This document shows positions 6,615 to 12,577 of a stretch of 14,923 bases of DNA, one piece after another. The notes beneath the pieces were generated by a model that worked only from the letters and a program-made list of their open reading frames with translations, was not told where the DNA came from and made no database searches. The DNA is taken from positions 1 through 14,923 of the forward strand of contig CAVFGN010000041.1 in assembly GCA_963621965.1 (NCBI GenBank), in the 5' to 3' direction. The DNA is from JAEELC01 sp963621965. GTDB taxonomy: Bacteria; Bacillota_I; Bacilli_A; Acholeplasmatales; Anaeroplasmataceae. Position 1 is the stretch's first letter; every line of letters begins with the position of its first letter. Position numbers and translations under genes: made by a program.

Positions 6615-7388
6615 TTATTTCTCACCTAGCCAATCTGTTAAATATCCTAGTAATGTTTCTTTATCATTTGCAGGAACCATCAAACCATCATAAGCTAAAG
6701 AGATTTCACCAGTCTCTTCTGATACACAAACAGTAATAGAATCTGTAACTTCACTTATTCCAAGAGCTGCTCTATGACGAGATCCCATAGTTTTGTCTTC
6801 ATCAATCTTGTTTTGATTACTTGTAAGATTAAAATAAGCACCAGCACAACTGATTTTGTTATTTCTAATAATTACAGCCCCGTCATGAAGAGGAGTATTA
6901 GGAATAAAAATATTAATCAATAATTCTTTAGATACTTCACTATCTAAGGCAATAGCTTTAGAAGCATATTGATCTAAAGAATTTTGTCTTTCAAGAGTAA
7001 TAAGTGCACCAATGTTTTTCTTAGACAAATACATACTAGCTTCTACAATCGCATTTTTTGTTTTCATAGAACTTGAATATAAAATATTACTTTTTTTCTT
7101 GTTTTGAATTGCATCAAGTTCTCTTCTAATATCTGGCGCTAGGCAGATTATAAAGGCTAGGGGATAAATTAACATTAAATAGAAATATATATACCCAGAA
7201 ATCTTTAATTCAAGTTTATAAGCTAAAACATAAAAAGCAATAATTAAAATGTAGACCAAAACCGGTCCTATTACTTTTTTATTTTTAAGCATGAAGGTTA
7301 CAAGTAGTGTAAGAACTGTAAAAATCATGTATCCTTCTAAAAAGTATTTCCAATTATTTAATAAAAAATCTTGTATAGACAAAATCAT
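6615..7388 (-). CDS. cdaA: Diadenylate cyclase CdaA (c-di-AMP synthase)
   Basis: Membrane enzyme joining two ATP into cyclic di-AMP, which controls potassium and osmolyte transport and wall homeostasis in Firmicutes. Three N-terminal membrane segments lie at about 17-34, 40-57 and 65-83, followed by a linker and the DAC domain: GALITLER (127-134), FIPNTPLHDGAVII (161-174, with the catalytic DGA at 169-171) and GSRHRAALG (202-210, with the RHR motif). At 257 residues it is close to the usual 270. GGTGA lies 7 bases before the ATG. It heads the ten-gene cluster and is divergent from hflX. The usual partners cdaR and glmM are not downstream. Confidence 0.95.
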   Translation of the reverse strand: MILSIQDFLLNNWKYFLEGYMIFTVLTLLVTFMLKNKKVIGPVLVYILIIAFYVLAYKLELKISGYIYFYLMLIYPLAFIICLAPDIRRELDAIQNKKKSNILYSSSMKTKNAIVEASMYLSKKNIGALITLERQNSLDQYASKAIALDSEVSKELLINIFIPNTPLHDGAVIIRNNKISCAGAYFNLTSNQNKIDEDKTMGSRHRAALGISEVTDSITVCVSEETGEISLAYDGLMVPANDKETLLGYLTDWLGEK

Positions 7389-7412
7389 AAAAAAATCACC
7401 AACTTTGTAATA

Positions 7413-7421
7413 ATTATAACA
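7413..7421 (-). promoter_or_regulatory. Candidate extended -10 promoter of the cdaA cluster
   Basis: On the minus strand TGTTATAAT gives a perfect TATAAT (7413-7418) with the extended -10 TG one base upstream. No good -35 box is seen at 16-18 bases, which an extended -10 can tolerate. It lies 25 bases ahead of the cdaA ATG and is the only clear promoter I see for the cluster. The plus-strand hflX promoter should also lie in 7420-7500, but I see no convincing pair of boxes there. Confidence 0.45.
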
Positions 7422-7509
7422 AAATATTAATTCTAAATAAAGTTTTTAATACTTTTATTCAATCTTTATGTTAAACTATTTAATAAATTATAGTATTGAT
7501 GAGGTTATT

Positions 7510-8781
7510 ATGTTACGCGCTATATTAGTTTGTGTTGATAAAGATATAGAAAAAGCAAATAGAAGTTTAGATGAACTTAGCGCTTTAGTTAAAACTTTAG
7601 ACATTGTAGAGTGTGCTAGAGTTGTACAAAAGGCTAATTTTTTTAATCATAAAACATATGTAGGAGAAGGTAAACTTGATCTAATCAAACAACTTGAGGT
7701 TGTTGAAAAAGCTGACTACGTAATATTTGATGATGAGCTTACTCCTGCTCAAATGTTTAATTTAGACCAAATATTAACATCTTCAGTTTTAGACAGAGCA
7801 TACGTTATTCTTGATATATTTAAGCGTCATGCGACAACGGATGAAGCAAGGCTTGAGATTAAATTAGCTAATTTAAGATATTTATATCCACGTATCAGGA
7901 CATTTCATGAAGGTTTTGATAGGCAAGGTGGTATGATTGGTTCTAAAGGTAGTGGTGAAACTCAACTTGAACTTGATCAAAGAGCAATCGTAAACGAAAT
8001 AGTTGATACTAAAAACAAAATAGAAGCTTTAAACAAAAGAAAACAACAAGAAATTGTAAAAAGAAAAAATAGTCAATTGAAAACGATTGCGCTTGTAGGA
8101 TATACAAATGCCGGTAAATCTACAACGTTAAACACGCTTCTAAAGTACTTAAACAAGTACGAATATAAATCAAACACGCAAACTAAAACTGTTGAGGCTG
8201 AAGATAAATTATTTAAGACTTTATCAACATCTGTTAGACGCTTAACATATAAAAATATACCTTTCTTATTAACTGATACAATAGGCTTTATTTCAAAAAT
8301 TCCTGCAAATTTAATTAATTCATTTTTAACCACGCTTGAAGAAACTAAAAACGCTGATTTAATTATTGTAGTTGTTGACTCAACAGATAAAGACGTTAAA
8401 AAACAAATTGAAACTACAGTAAGTACTTTATATAACATTTTAGATAAAGAGCCTAGACTTTTGTTTTTAATGAATAAAGTAGATAATCTAGACCCAAACA
8501 TTACAATTAGTTTAAATTTTGATTTCTTATTATATTCAAATAAAGAAGAAAAATACCAATTTGAATTACTTGAATATATCAAAGACTTCTTGCTAGAAGA
8601 TTATGAAATCTTAGATTTAGAAATACCTTATACAGATTACCAAATGAATTCAATAATTGAATCTAAGACTTCAATCATTTCTAAAATGTATATGGATACA
8701 TATACTATGTATAAAGTATATGCGCCAAAGACTCTTCAAAAAGAACTCTCTCTATATAAAATTGATACCAATGTCGCTTAA
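7510..8781 (+). CDS. hflX: GTPase HflX
   Basis: Ribosome-associated GTPase that splits stalled or stressed 70S ribosomes. The N-terminal HflX domain shows VQKANFFNHKTYVGEGKLD, FDDELTPAQMFNLD and the signature GGMIGSKGSGETQLELDQR. The G domain then gives G1 GYTNAGKST (197-205), G3 DTIGFISKIP (256-265) and G4 NKVD (322-325); G5 is not recognisable. Numbering is from ATG 7510, giving 423 residues. I prefer this start because GAGG lies 5 bases upstream and the family begins with this strand (LRAILVCVD). An in-frame ATG at 7468 would add 14 unconserved residues and has no Shine-Dalgarno. Single-gene unit, divergent from cdaA. Confidence 0.93.
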   Translation: MLRAILVCVDKDIEKANRSLDELSALVKTLDIVECARVVQKANFFNHKTYVGEGKLDLIKQLEVVEKADYVIFDDELTPAQMFNLDQILTSSVLDRAYVILDIFKRHATTDEARLEIKLANLRYLYPRIRTFHEGFDRQGGMIGSKGSGETQLELDQRAIVNEIVDTKNKIEALNKRKQQEIVKRKNSQLKTIALVGYTNAGKSTTLNTLLKYLNKYEYKSNTQTKTVEAEDKLFKTLSTSVRRLTYKNIPFLLTDTIGFISKIPANLINSFLTTLEETKNADLIIVVVDSTDKDVKKQIETTVSTLYNILDKEPRLLFLMNKVDNLDPNITISLNFDFLLYSNKEEKYQFELLEYIKDFLLEDYEILDLEIPYTDYQMNSIIESKTSIISKMYMDTYTMYKVYAPKTLQKELSLYKIDTNVA

Positions 8782-8825
8782 AACTTATATTTTTTCAAAT
8801 TTTGCAAAAAGTTTTTAATTTTTTT
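8778..8825 (+). terminator. Weak candidate terminator of hflX
   Basis: TTAAAACTT (8778-8786, starting in the hflX stop codon) can pair with AAGTTTTTAA (8809-8818) with one bulge. A 7-base T run follows before the next promoter. The stem has only two G-C pairs and the loop is long, so this is tentative. Confidence 0.35.
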
Positions 8826-8826
8826 C

Positions 8827-8854
8827 TTGACAGTTAAACTATTTTATATATAAT
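8827..8854 (+). promoter_or_regulatory. Consensus sigma-A promoter for the riboswitch RNA
   Basis: Perfect TTGACA (8827-8832), a 16-base spacer, and perfect TATAAT (8849-8854). Predicted start is near 8861, about 11 bases before the aptamer P1 stem. It is the best match to the consensus in the window. Confidence 0.85.
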
Positions 8855-8871
8855 AATTAGCGTAGTTTCCT

Positions 8872-8940
8872 ATACTGTATATGTTAAGTGATTGGACTTA
8901 ACGTTTCTACCCTTAAACCGTAATTTGAGGACTATAGTGT
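8872..8940 (+). promoter_or_regulatory. Guanine-class purine riboswitch aptamer
   Basis: The three-way junction of the purine riboswitch can be drawn in full. P1 pairs AUACUGUA (8872-8879) with UAUAGUGU (8933-8940), 8 pairs including two G-U. J1/2 is UAU. P2 pairs GUUAAGU (8883-8889) with ACUUAAC (8896-8902) around GAUUGG. J2/3 is the invariant GUUUCUAC (8903-8910). P3 pairs CCUUAAA (8911-8917) with UUUGAGG (8924-8930) around CCGUAA. J3/1 is AC (8931-8932). The loops keep the GG and CC that form the loop-loop kissing pairs. The C in J3/1 (8932, equivalent to C74 of xpt) predicts guanine/hypoxanthine rather than adenine. J2/3 GUUUC, not GUGUC, argues against the Mesoplasma 2'-deoxyguanosine type. 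Both loops appear one base shorter than the usual seven. Confidence 0.88.
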
Positions 8941-8970
8941 AAAAAACTTGTTTGTTTTTTGTACTTTTTT
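8936..8970 (+). terminator. Riboswitch expression-platform terminator overlapping P1
   Basis: AGUGUAAAAAAC (8936-8947) pairs over 12 positions (two G-U) with GUUUUUUGUACU (8954-8965) around loop UUGUUU, and a U run continues to 8970. The 5' arm reuses the 3' strand of aptamer stem P1 (8936-8940), so ligand-stabilised P1 and this hairpin are mutually exclusive. That geometry predicts read-through when ligand is bound, as in the pbuE adenine ON switch. Confidence 0.6.
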
Positions 8971-8976
8971 TAAAAG

Positions 8977-8999
8977 AATCGCGAAAAGCGATTTTTTTT
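8977..8999 (+). terminator. Intrinsic terminator downstream of the riboswitch
   Basis: AAUCGC (8977-8982), loop GAAAA, GCGAUU (8988-8993), then uninterrupted T to 8999. This is a compact G-C containing stem with a good U tract on the plus strand. It does not overlap the aptamer, so it should act whatever the ligand state. Confidence 0.75.
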
Positions 9000-9011
9000 A
9001 TTGCTAAAAGA

Positions 9012-9042
9012 GAGGCCTAAAATTACTTTAAGCCTCGTTTTT
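9012..9042. terminator. Bidirectional terminator hairpin spanning the dusB stop
   Basis: GAGGCCUAAA (9012-9021) pairs with UUUAAGCCUC (9027-9036), nine pairs with one C-A mismatch, around AUUAC. On the plus strand it is followed by five T; on the minus strand by TCTTTT. The dusB stop codon (9028-9030) lies in one arm. It is the likely dusB terminator and a second barrier to plus-strand transcripts from the riboswitch. Confidence 0.6.
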
Positions 9043-10005
9043 AAATAAGAAATTATTAAGTATTTCAATAACTTTATTAAAATCAGTTTGTTGATTTATT
9101 TCGTTTTTAACAGGACCAGCCCCTTGAATTCCTTTTAAATAGTAGCCAATGTGTCCTCGCATTTCTATTAAAGCCAAATGCGTACCTTTTAAGTCTTCTA
9201 ACATTTTATGTTGTCTAATTATAATATCATATAATTCATTGTTAGTTCTTTTAGTTGGTATTATACCTTTATTTAAATAATTATTTATATCACTAAATAT
9301 CCAAGGATTTCCAAGCGTCGCACGACCAATCGCAATTGCTTGGCATCCTGTATAATCTAACATGTCTTTAGCACTCTTATAGTCCACTACGTCACCGTTG
9401 CCTATTACAGGAATATTAACCGCTTCTACAACTTGTTTAATATATTCCCAATGTGCATGCCCTGAGTAAAATTCTGACCTAGTGCGTGCATGTACACAAA
9501 TAGCACTTGCGCCGGCTTTTTCCATAAGTTTAGCCATTTCTACAACGTTTATATGTTCTAAATCAAAGCCTAGTCTTAATTTAACTGTTACAGGTTTTTT
9601 TACAGACTTTACTATTTCGCTTACAATTTCATAGGCATTATCTGGCTCTTTCATCAATGCACTTCCAGCACCGGTTTTGACAACTTTTGGTACCGGACAA
9701 CCCATATTAATATCAATAATATCACAGTCACTAAACTCGTCTATAAATTTAGCCGCAGAAACCATACTTTCTTTGTCAGATCCAAAGATTTGAAGAGAAA
9801 CAGGGTGTTCTAAACTTGATACTTTAGTCATTGCGATTGTCTTTTCATTCTTAAAGCCTAGAGCTTTATCACTAACCATTTCACAAACAACAAGTCCACA
9901 ACCTTGTTCATGACAAAGTTGTCTAAAAACTTCGTTTGTAAAACCCGCCATAGGAGATAAAACTAGTTGATTTTTAATTACAACATCTCTAATTTTCCAC
10001 TCCAT
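9028..10005 (-). CDS. dusB: tRNA-dihydrouridine synthase, DusB type
   Basis: FMN- and NADPH-dependent enzyme reducing uridines to dihydrouridine in tRNA. Motifs along the TIM barrel: LSPMAGFTNEVFRQLC (16-31), DINMGCP (98-104) with catalytic Cys103, KTGAGSALM (110-118), TVKLRLGFD (139-147), CVHARTR (171-177), GNGDV (198-202) and AIGRATLGNPWIF (225-237). The C-terminal Dus helical domain carries EMRGHIGYYLKGIQG. At 325 residues it is full length. The ATG overlaps the maf stop by one base (TAATG), so the two genes are translationally coupled. The 3' end runs into the bidirectional hairpin and faces the riboswitch transcript. Confidence 0.95.
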   Translation of the reverse strand: MEWKIRDVVIKNQLVLSPMAGFTNEVFRQLCHEQGCGLVVCEMVSDKALGFKNEKTIAMTKVSSLEHPVSLQIFGSDKESMVSAAKFIDEFSDCDIIDINMGCPVPKVVKTGAGSALMKEPDNAYEIVSEIVKSVKKPVTVKLRLGFDLEHINVVEMAKLMEKAGASAICVHARTRSEFYSGHAHWEYIKQVVEAVNIPVIGNGDVVDYKSAKDMLDYTGCQAIAIGRATLGNPWIFSDINNYLNKGIIPTKRTNNELYDIIIRQHKMLEDLKGTHLALIEMRGHIGYYLKGIQGAGPVKNEINQQTDFNKVIEILNNFLFKNEA

Positions 10006-10562
10006 TAAGCAAGTACCTCATCAAGTATTTGTTTAACTTCTTTGCTAGGAAGACCGATGATATTATCCAAAGAGCCACTAAAAGACTCAATAAGTTCTTT
10101 ACCAAGTCCTTGTATAGCATAACTTCCAGCTTTATCCATAGGTTCAAGTGATGCAACATACTCTTTTATCTTTTCTATCGAATTATTTTTAAAAGTAACT
10201 TTTGACTCAACATAAAACTTATATGTTTTACTCTTTGTTATAATACATACTCCACTAATTACACTATGTGTATTATTATTTAATAAAGAAAGTGTATTTA
10301 TTGCGTCTAATTCACTTTTTGGTTTACCATATATTTTATTGTTAAATACAACAATGGTATCACACCCTAAAACACATGCGTCTTTGTGAGTCATAAACAC
10401 TGCATTAGCTTTTCTATAAGCTGTATCAATAACATTATCATATACATTTAAATTAGGGTCCATAGTTTCGTCTGTATTTTCACTTAATATAGTAAACTTA
10501 TACCCAAGTCTAGTTAAAATTTCACATCTTCGAGGAGATTTTGAGGCTAATATTAATTCCAT
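10005..10562 (-). CDS. maf: Maf family nucleotide pyrophosphatase
   Basis: Cytoplasmic pyrophosphatase of the Maf/HAM1-like fold. Characterised Maf proteins hydrolyse dTTP, UTP or modified pyrimidine triphosphates, acting in house-cleaning and linked to septum formation in Bacillus. The signature ILASKSPRRCEIL (4-16) is clear, followed by GCDTIVV (66-72) with the catalytic Asp68, KIYGKP (76-81), and the C-terminal DKAGSYAIQG and GLP that typify the dTTP/UTP subgroup. At 185 residues it is of normal length. AAAGGA lies 9 bases before the ATG. It is transcribed with dusB from the divergent region shared with tilS. Confidence 0.93.
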   Translation of the reverse strand: MELILASKSPRRCEILTRLGYKFTILSENTDETMDPNLNVYDNVIDTAYRKANAVFMTHKDACVLGCDTIVVFNNKIYGKPKSELDAINTLSLLNNNTHSVISGVCIITKSKTYKFYVESKVTFKNNSIEKIKEYVASLEPMDKAGSYAIQGLGKELIESFSGSLDNIIGLPSKEVKQILDEVLA

Positions 10563-10589
10563 AATTTATTATCCTTTCAAGTATGAAAT

Positions 10590-10618
10590 ATTTTATAATA
10601 AAGTTAGATATTTATCAA
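10590..10618 (-). promoter_or_regulatory. Candidate promoter of maf-dusB
   Basis: On the minus strand, TTGATA (10613-10618) and TAAAAT (10590-10595) are separated by 17 bases, about 28 bases upstream of the maf ATG. A TATAAA two bases upstream of the -10 is an alternative with a short spacer. Confidence 0.45.
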
Positions 10619-10639
10619 ACTCAAAAACTATAAAATAGC

Positions 10640-10688
10640 TATATTACTTCACTAAAATTACATATTATTTCTATAATTAAGTAATATA
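10640..10688. repeat. Ten-base perfect inverted repeat before tilS
   Basis: TATATTACTT (10640-10649) and AAGTAATATA (10679-10688) are perfect reverse complements, 29 bases apart. The right arm runs into the TATAAT at 10685-10690. It could be an operator pair or chance in AT-rich DNA. Confidence 0.35.
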
Positions 10689-10697
10689 ATGTATAAT
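10685..10697 (+). promoter_or_regulatory. Candidate -10 boxes of the tilS-hpt-ftsH-rqcP cluster
   Basis: Two perfect TATAAT hexamers, 10685-10690 and 10692-10697, precede the tilS Shine-Dalgarno (AGGTGAG, 10709-10715). Neither has a good -35 box at 16-18 bases, so which one is used is unclear. Confidence 0.4.
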
Positions 10698-10718
10698 GTT
10701 AAAATCTAAGGTGAGATT

Positions 10719-12029
10719 ATGAACAATTTTGAAAAGAAAGTATATTATTATATTAAAAACAATAATTTAATAACGAAAAATAAAGTCCTCTTAGCCTTTT
10801 CATATGGAATAGACTCTAGAGCCCTTTTAAACGTCTTACTTAGTTTACACTATGAAGTTGTACTTCTTCATGTAAATCATAAAGTACGCATTGAGTCCGA
10901 AATTGAGGAAGAAGAAACGCTGAAGTTGGCAAAAAAATACAACTTAAAGTGCTATATTAAGCATTTAGAAAAACATGAGGCAAACTTTGAAGACTTTGCA
11001 AGACGTGAAAGATATAACTTCTTTAAAGAAGTATCTATGCTAGAGAATACAAATATTTTACTTACAGCACACCACAAAGATGATAATCTAGAAACTATTT
11101 TACTTAGACTCATCACCGGATCAAACGTTTATGGTTATGCTGGTATTCACAACATTGTTAACAGAAATGGTTTATTAATCGTGCGCCCTTTTTTATGTGT
11201 TTCAAAAGATGAAATTAAAAAGTATCAAAAAGAAATGAATTTCACTTATTTTGAAGACTCTACAAATAGCGAAAATACTCACCTAAGAAACAAAATTAGA
11301 AATAATATTATACCACTTCTTAAAGAAGAAAATTGTGCAGTACTTGATAAGGCAGAAGACTTTTCAAACCAACTCTCTGAGTATTTTAGTTTTGTTAGAG
11401 ATGAATCTTTAGACTATTTAACGAAAAACAATTACAAGATAAATAATACTTCTTTTGTTTCTTTAAAAGATGCATTAAGACATGATATCTTGTGCCTAAT
11501 TTTAGAACACTATAAAATTTCAAGAAATCAAAATGTCATATACAAATTAGATAACATTATTAAATCTGATAAACCACAGTTATCATTATTATTAAATAAA
11601 GATTATATTTTTTATAAAAGATATGATAAGTCTTATATAACAAAAAGAGAAAAAGAAAATATTGAATTGAAAACCTTACTTAATTTTAACGATAATATTA
11701 TTTTTAACAATTTTAATTTATATTTTTCTAAAGAAGAACCTTTAAAAAATGAATTTTATATTAAATTATGTTATAATAATTTAGAATTTCCGCTTACTAT
11801 TCGAACAAGAAAAAACGGAGACTTTATAAATTTAAGCAAAGGAAAGAAAAAAATAAAAGATTTGTTTATAGATAAGAAAATAGATATTGATACTAGAAAT
11901 TCTATTCCTCTTGTTATAAATAAAGATAATATTATATGGATACCCGGTATAGCACGAAGTGAAATTACGCGAAGTGATCTTACAAGCGGAGACATATATT
12001 TAATTGCAAAGGAGATTAAAAAATGTTAA
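10719..12029 (+). CDS. tilS: tRNA(Ile)-lysidine synthase with altered P-loop
   Basis: ATP-dependent enzyme attaching lysine to C34 of the CAU-anticodon tRNA-Ile so that it reads AUA; normally essential, and AUA is used in this window. The N-terminal PP-loop domain starts LLAFSYGIDSRALL (24-37), then HVNHKVR (51-57), AHHKDDNLETILLRLITG (117-134), RPFLCVSKDEI (156-166) and EDSTN (179-183) with RNKIR (190-194). The C-terminal region has the TilS tRNA-binding part (LTIRTRKNGDFI). At 436 residues it is full length. Oddity: the family PP-loop SGGxDS reads SYGIDS (28-33), with Tyr for the first Gly. All other motifs are intact. It overlaps hpt by 7 bases, the Bacillus order. Confidence 0.93.
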   Translation: MNNFEKKVYYYIKNNNLITKNKVLLAFSYGIDSRALLNVLLSLHYEVVLLHVNHKVRIESEIEEEETLKLAKKYNLKCYIKHLEKHEANFEDFARRERYNFFKEVSMLENTNILLTAHHKDDNLETILLRLITGSNVYGYAGIHNIVNRNGLLIVRPFLCVSKDEIKKYQKEMNFTYFEDSTNSENTHLRNKIRNNIIPLLKEENCAVLDKAEDFSNQLSEYFSFVRDESLDYLTKNNYKINNTSFVSLKDALRHDILCLILEHYKISRNQNVIYKLDNIIKSDKPQLSLLLNKDYIFYKRYDKSYITKREKENIELKTLLNFNDNIIFNNFNLYFSKEEPLKNEFYIKLCYNNLEFPLTIRTRKNGDFINLSKGKKKIKDLFIDKKIDIDTRNSIPLVINKDNIIWIPGIARSEITRSDLTSGDIYLIAKEIKKC

Positions 12030-12568
12030 ACAATGATATATTGCATACGTTAGTTTCTAAAGAAGAAATTAAAGAGATCTGTCAAAAATTAGGTAAAAAA
12101 ATTACAGATGATTATAAAGATAAAAACCTTGTTGTAGTAGGTCTACTTTCAGGTTGTTTACCTTTTATGTCAGATTTAGTTAGAGAAATTGATTTATACA
12201 TAAAAACTGATTATATTAAGGTTTCTAGTTATAACGGTTCTACTGCTTCTAGCGGACATATTGAAATCAAATCAGATTTAAACCTAAGCGTTGATGGCAA
12301 AGAAGTTCTTCTTGTTGATGATATTATTGACACTGGTTTAACGCTAAAAGAAACTGTTAACTACTTCTTAAATGTTAAAAAAGCTGCCTCAGTAAAAACT
12401 TGTGTTTTACTAGATAAACCTGAAGGAAGAAAAGAGAAAATAGAAGCTGATTATGTTGGTACAAACGTCCCTAACTGCTTTGTAGTAGGTTATGGATTAG
12501 ACTTTGATGGCAAATATAGAAATCTAGCTTATGTAGGTGTTCTTAAAGAAGAAGTTTATAAAAAATAG
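12023..12568 (+). CDS. hpt: Hypoxanthine(-guanine) phosphoribosyltransferase
   Basis: Cytoplasmic purine-salvage enzyme joining hypoxanthine or guanine to PRPP to give IMP or GMP. It has the 180-residue bacterial length. The PRPP-binding motif VLLVDDIIDTGLTL is complete, with LVVVGLLSGCLPFMSDLVREI upstream, the KVSSYNGSTASSG flexible-loop region and a C-terminal VGYGLDFDGKYRNL purine-binding segment. AAGGAGA precedes the ATG, which lies within the last codons of tilS. TAG stop. The tilS-hpt-ftsH order is conserved in Bacilli. Confidence 0.96.
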   Translation: MLNNDILHTLVSKEEIKEICQKLGKKITDDYKDKNLVVVGLLSGCLPFMSDLVREIDLYIKTDYIKVSSYNGSTASSGHIEIKSDLNLSVDGKEVLLVDDIIDTGLTLKETVNYFLNVKKAASVKTCVLLDKPEGRKEKIEADYVGTNVPNCFVVGYGLDFDGKYRNLAYVGVLKEEVYKK

Positions 12569-12577
12569 GAGGTATTT

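Noticed and set aside
6614..6625. GTG at 6625 as start of the small membrane protein
   Set aside because: The ATG at 6613 has AGGTGAG at a good distance and follows the cdaA stop directly. The GTG itself lies within that Shine-Dalgarno.
8872..8940. Adenine, 2'-deoxyguanosine or preQ1 riboswitch, or 6S RNA
   Set aside because: The discriminating J3/1 base is C (guanine), J2/3 is GUUUC rather than GUGUC, the fold is a three-way junction with kissing loops rather than a preQ1 pseudoknot, and there is no 6S-type long open-bubble hairpin.
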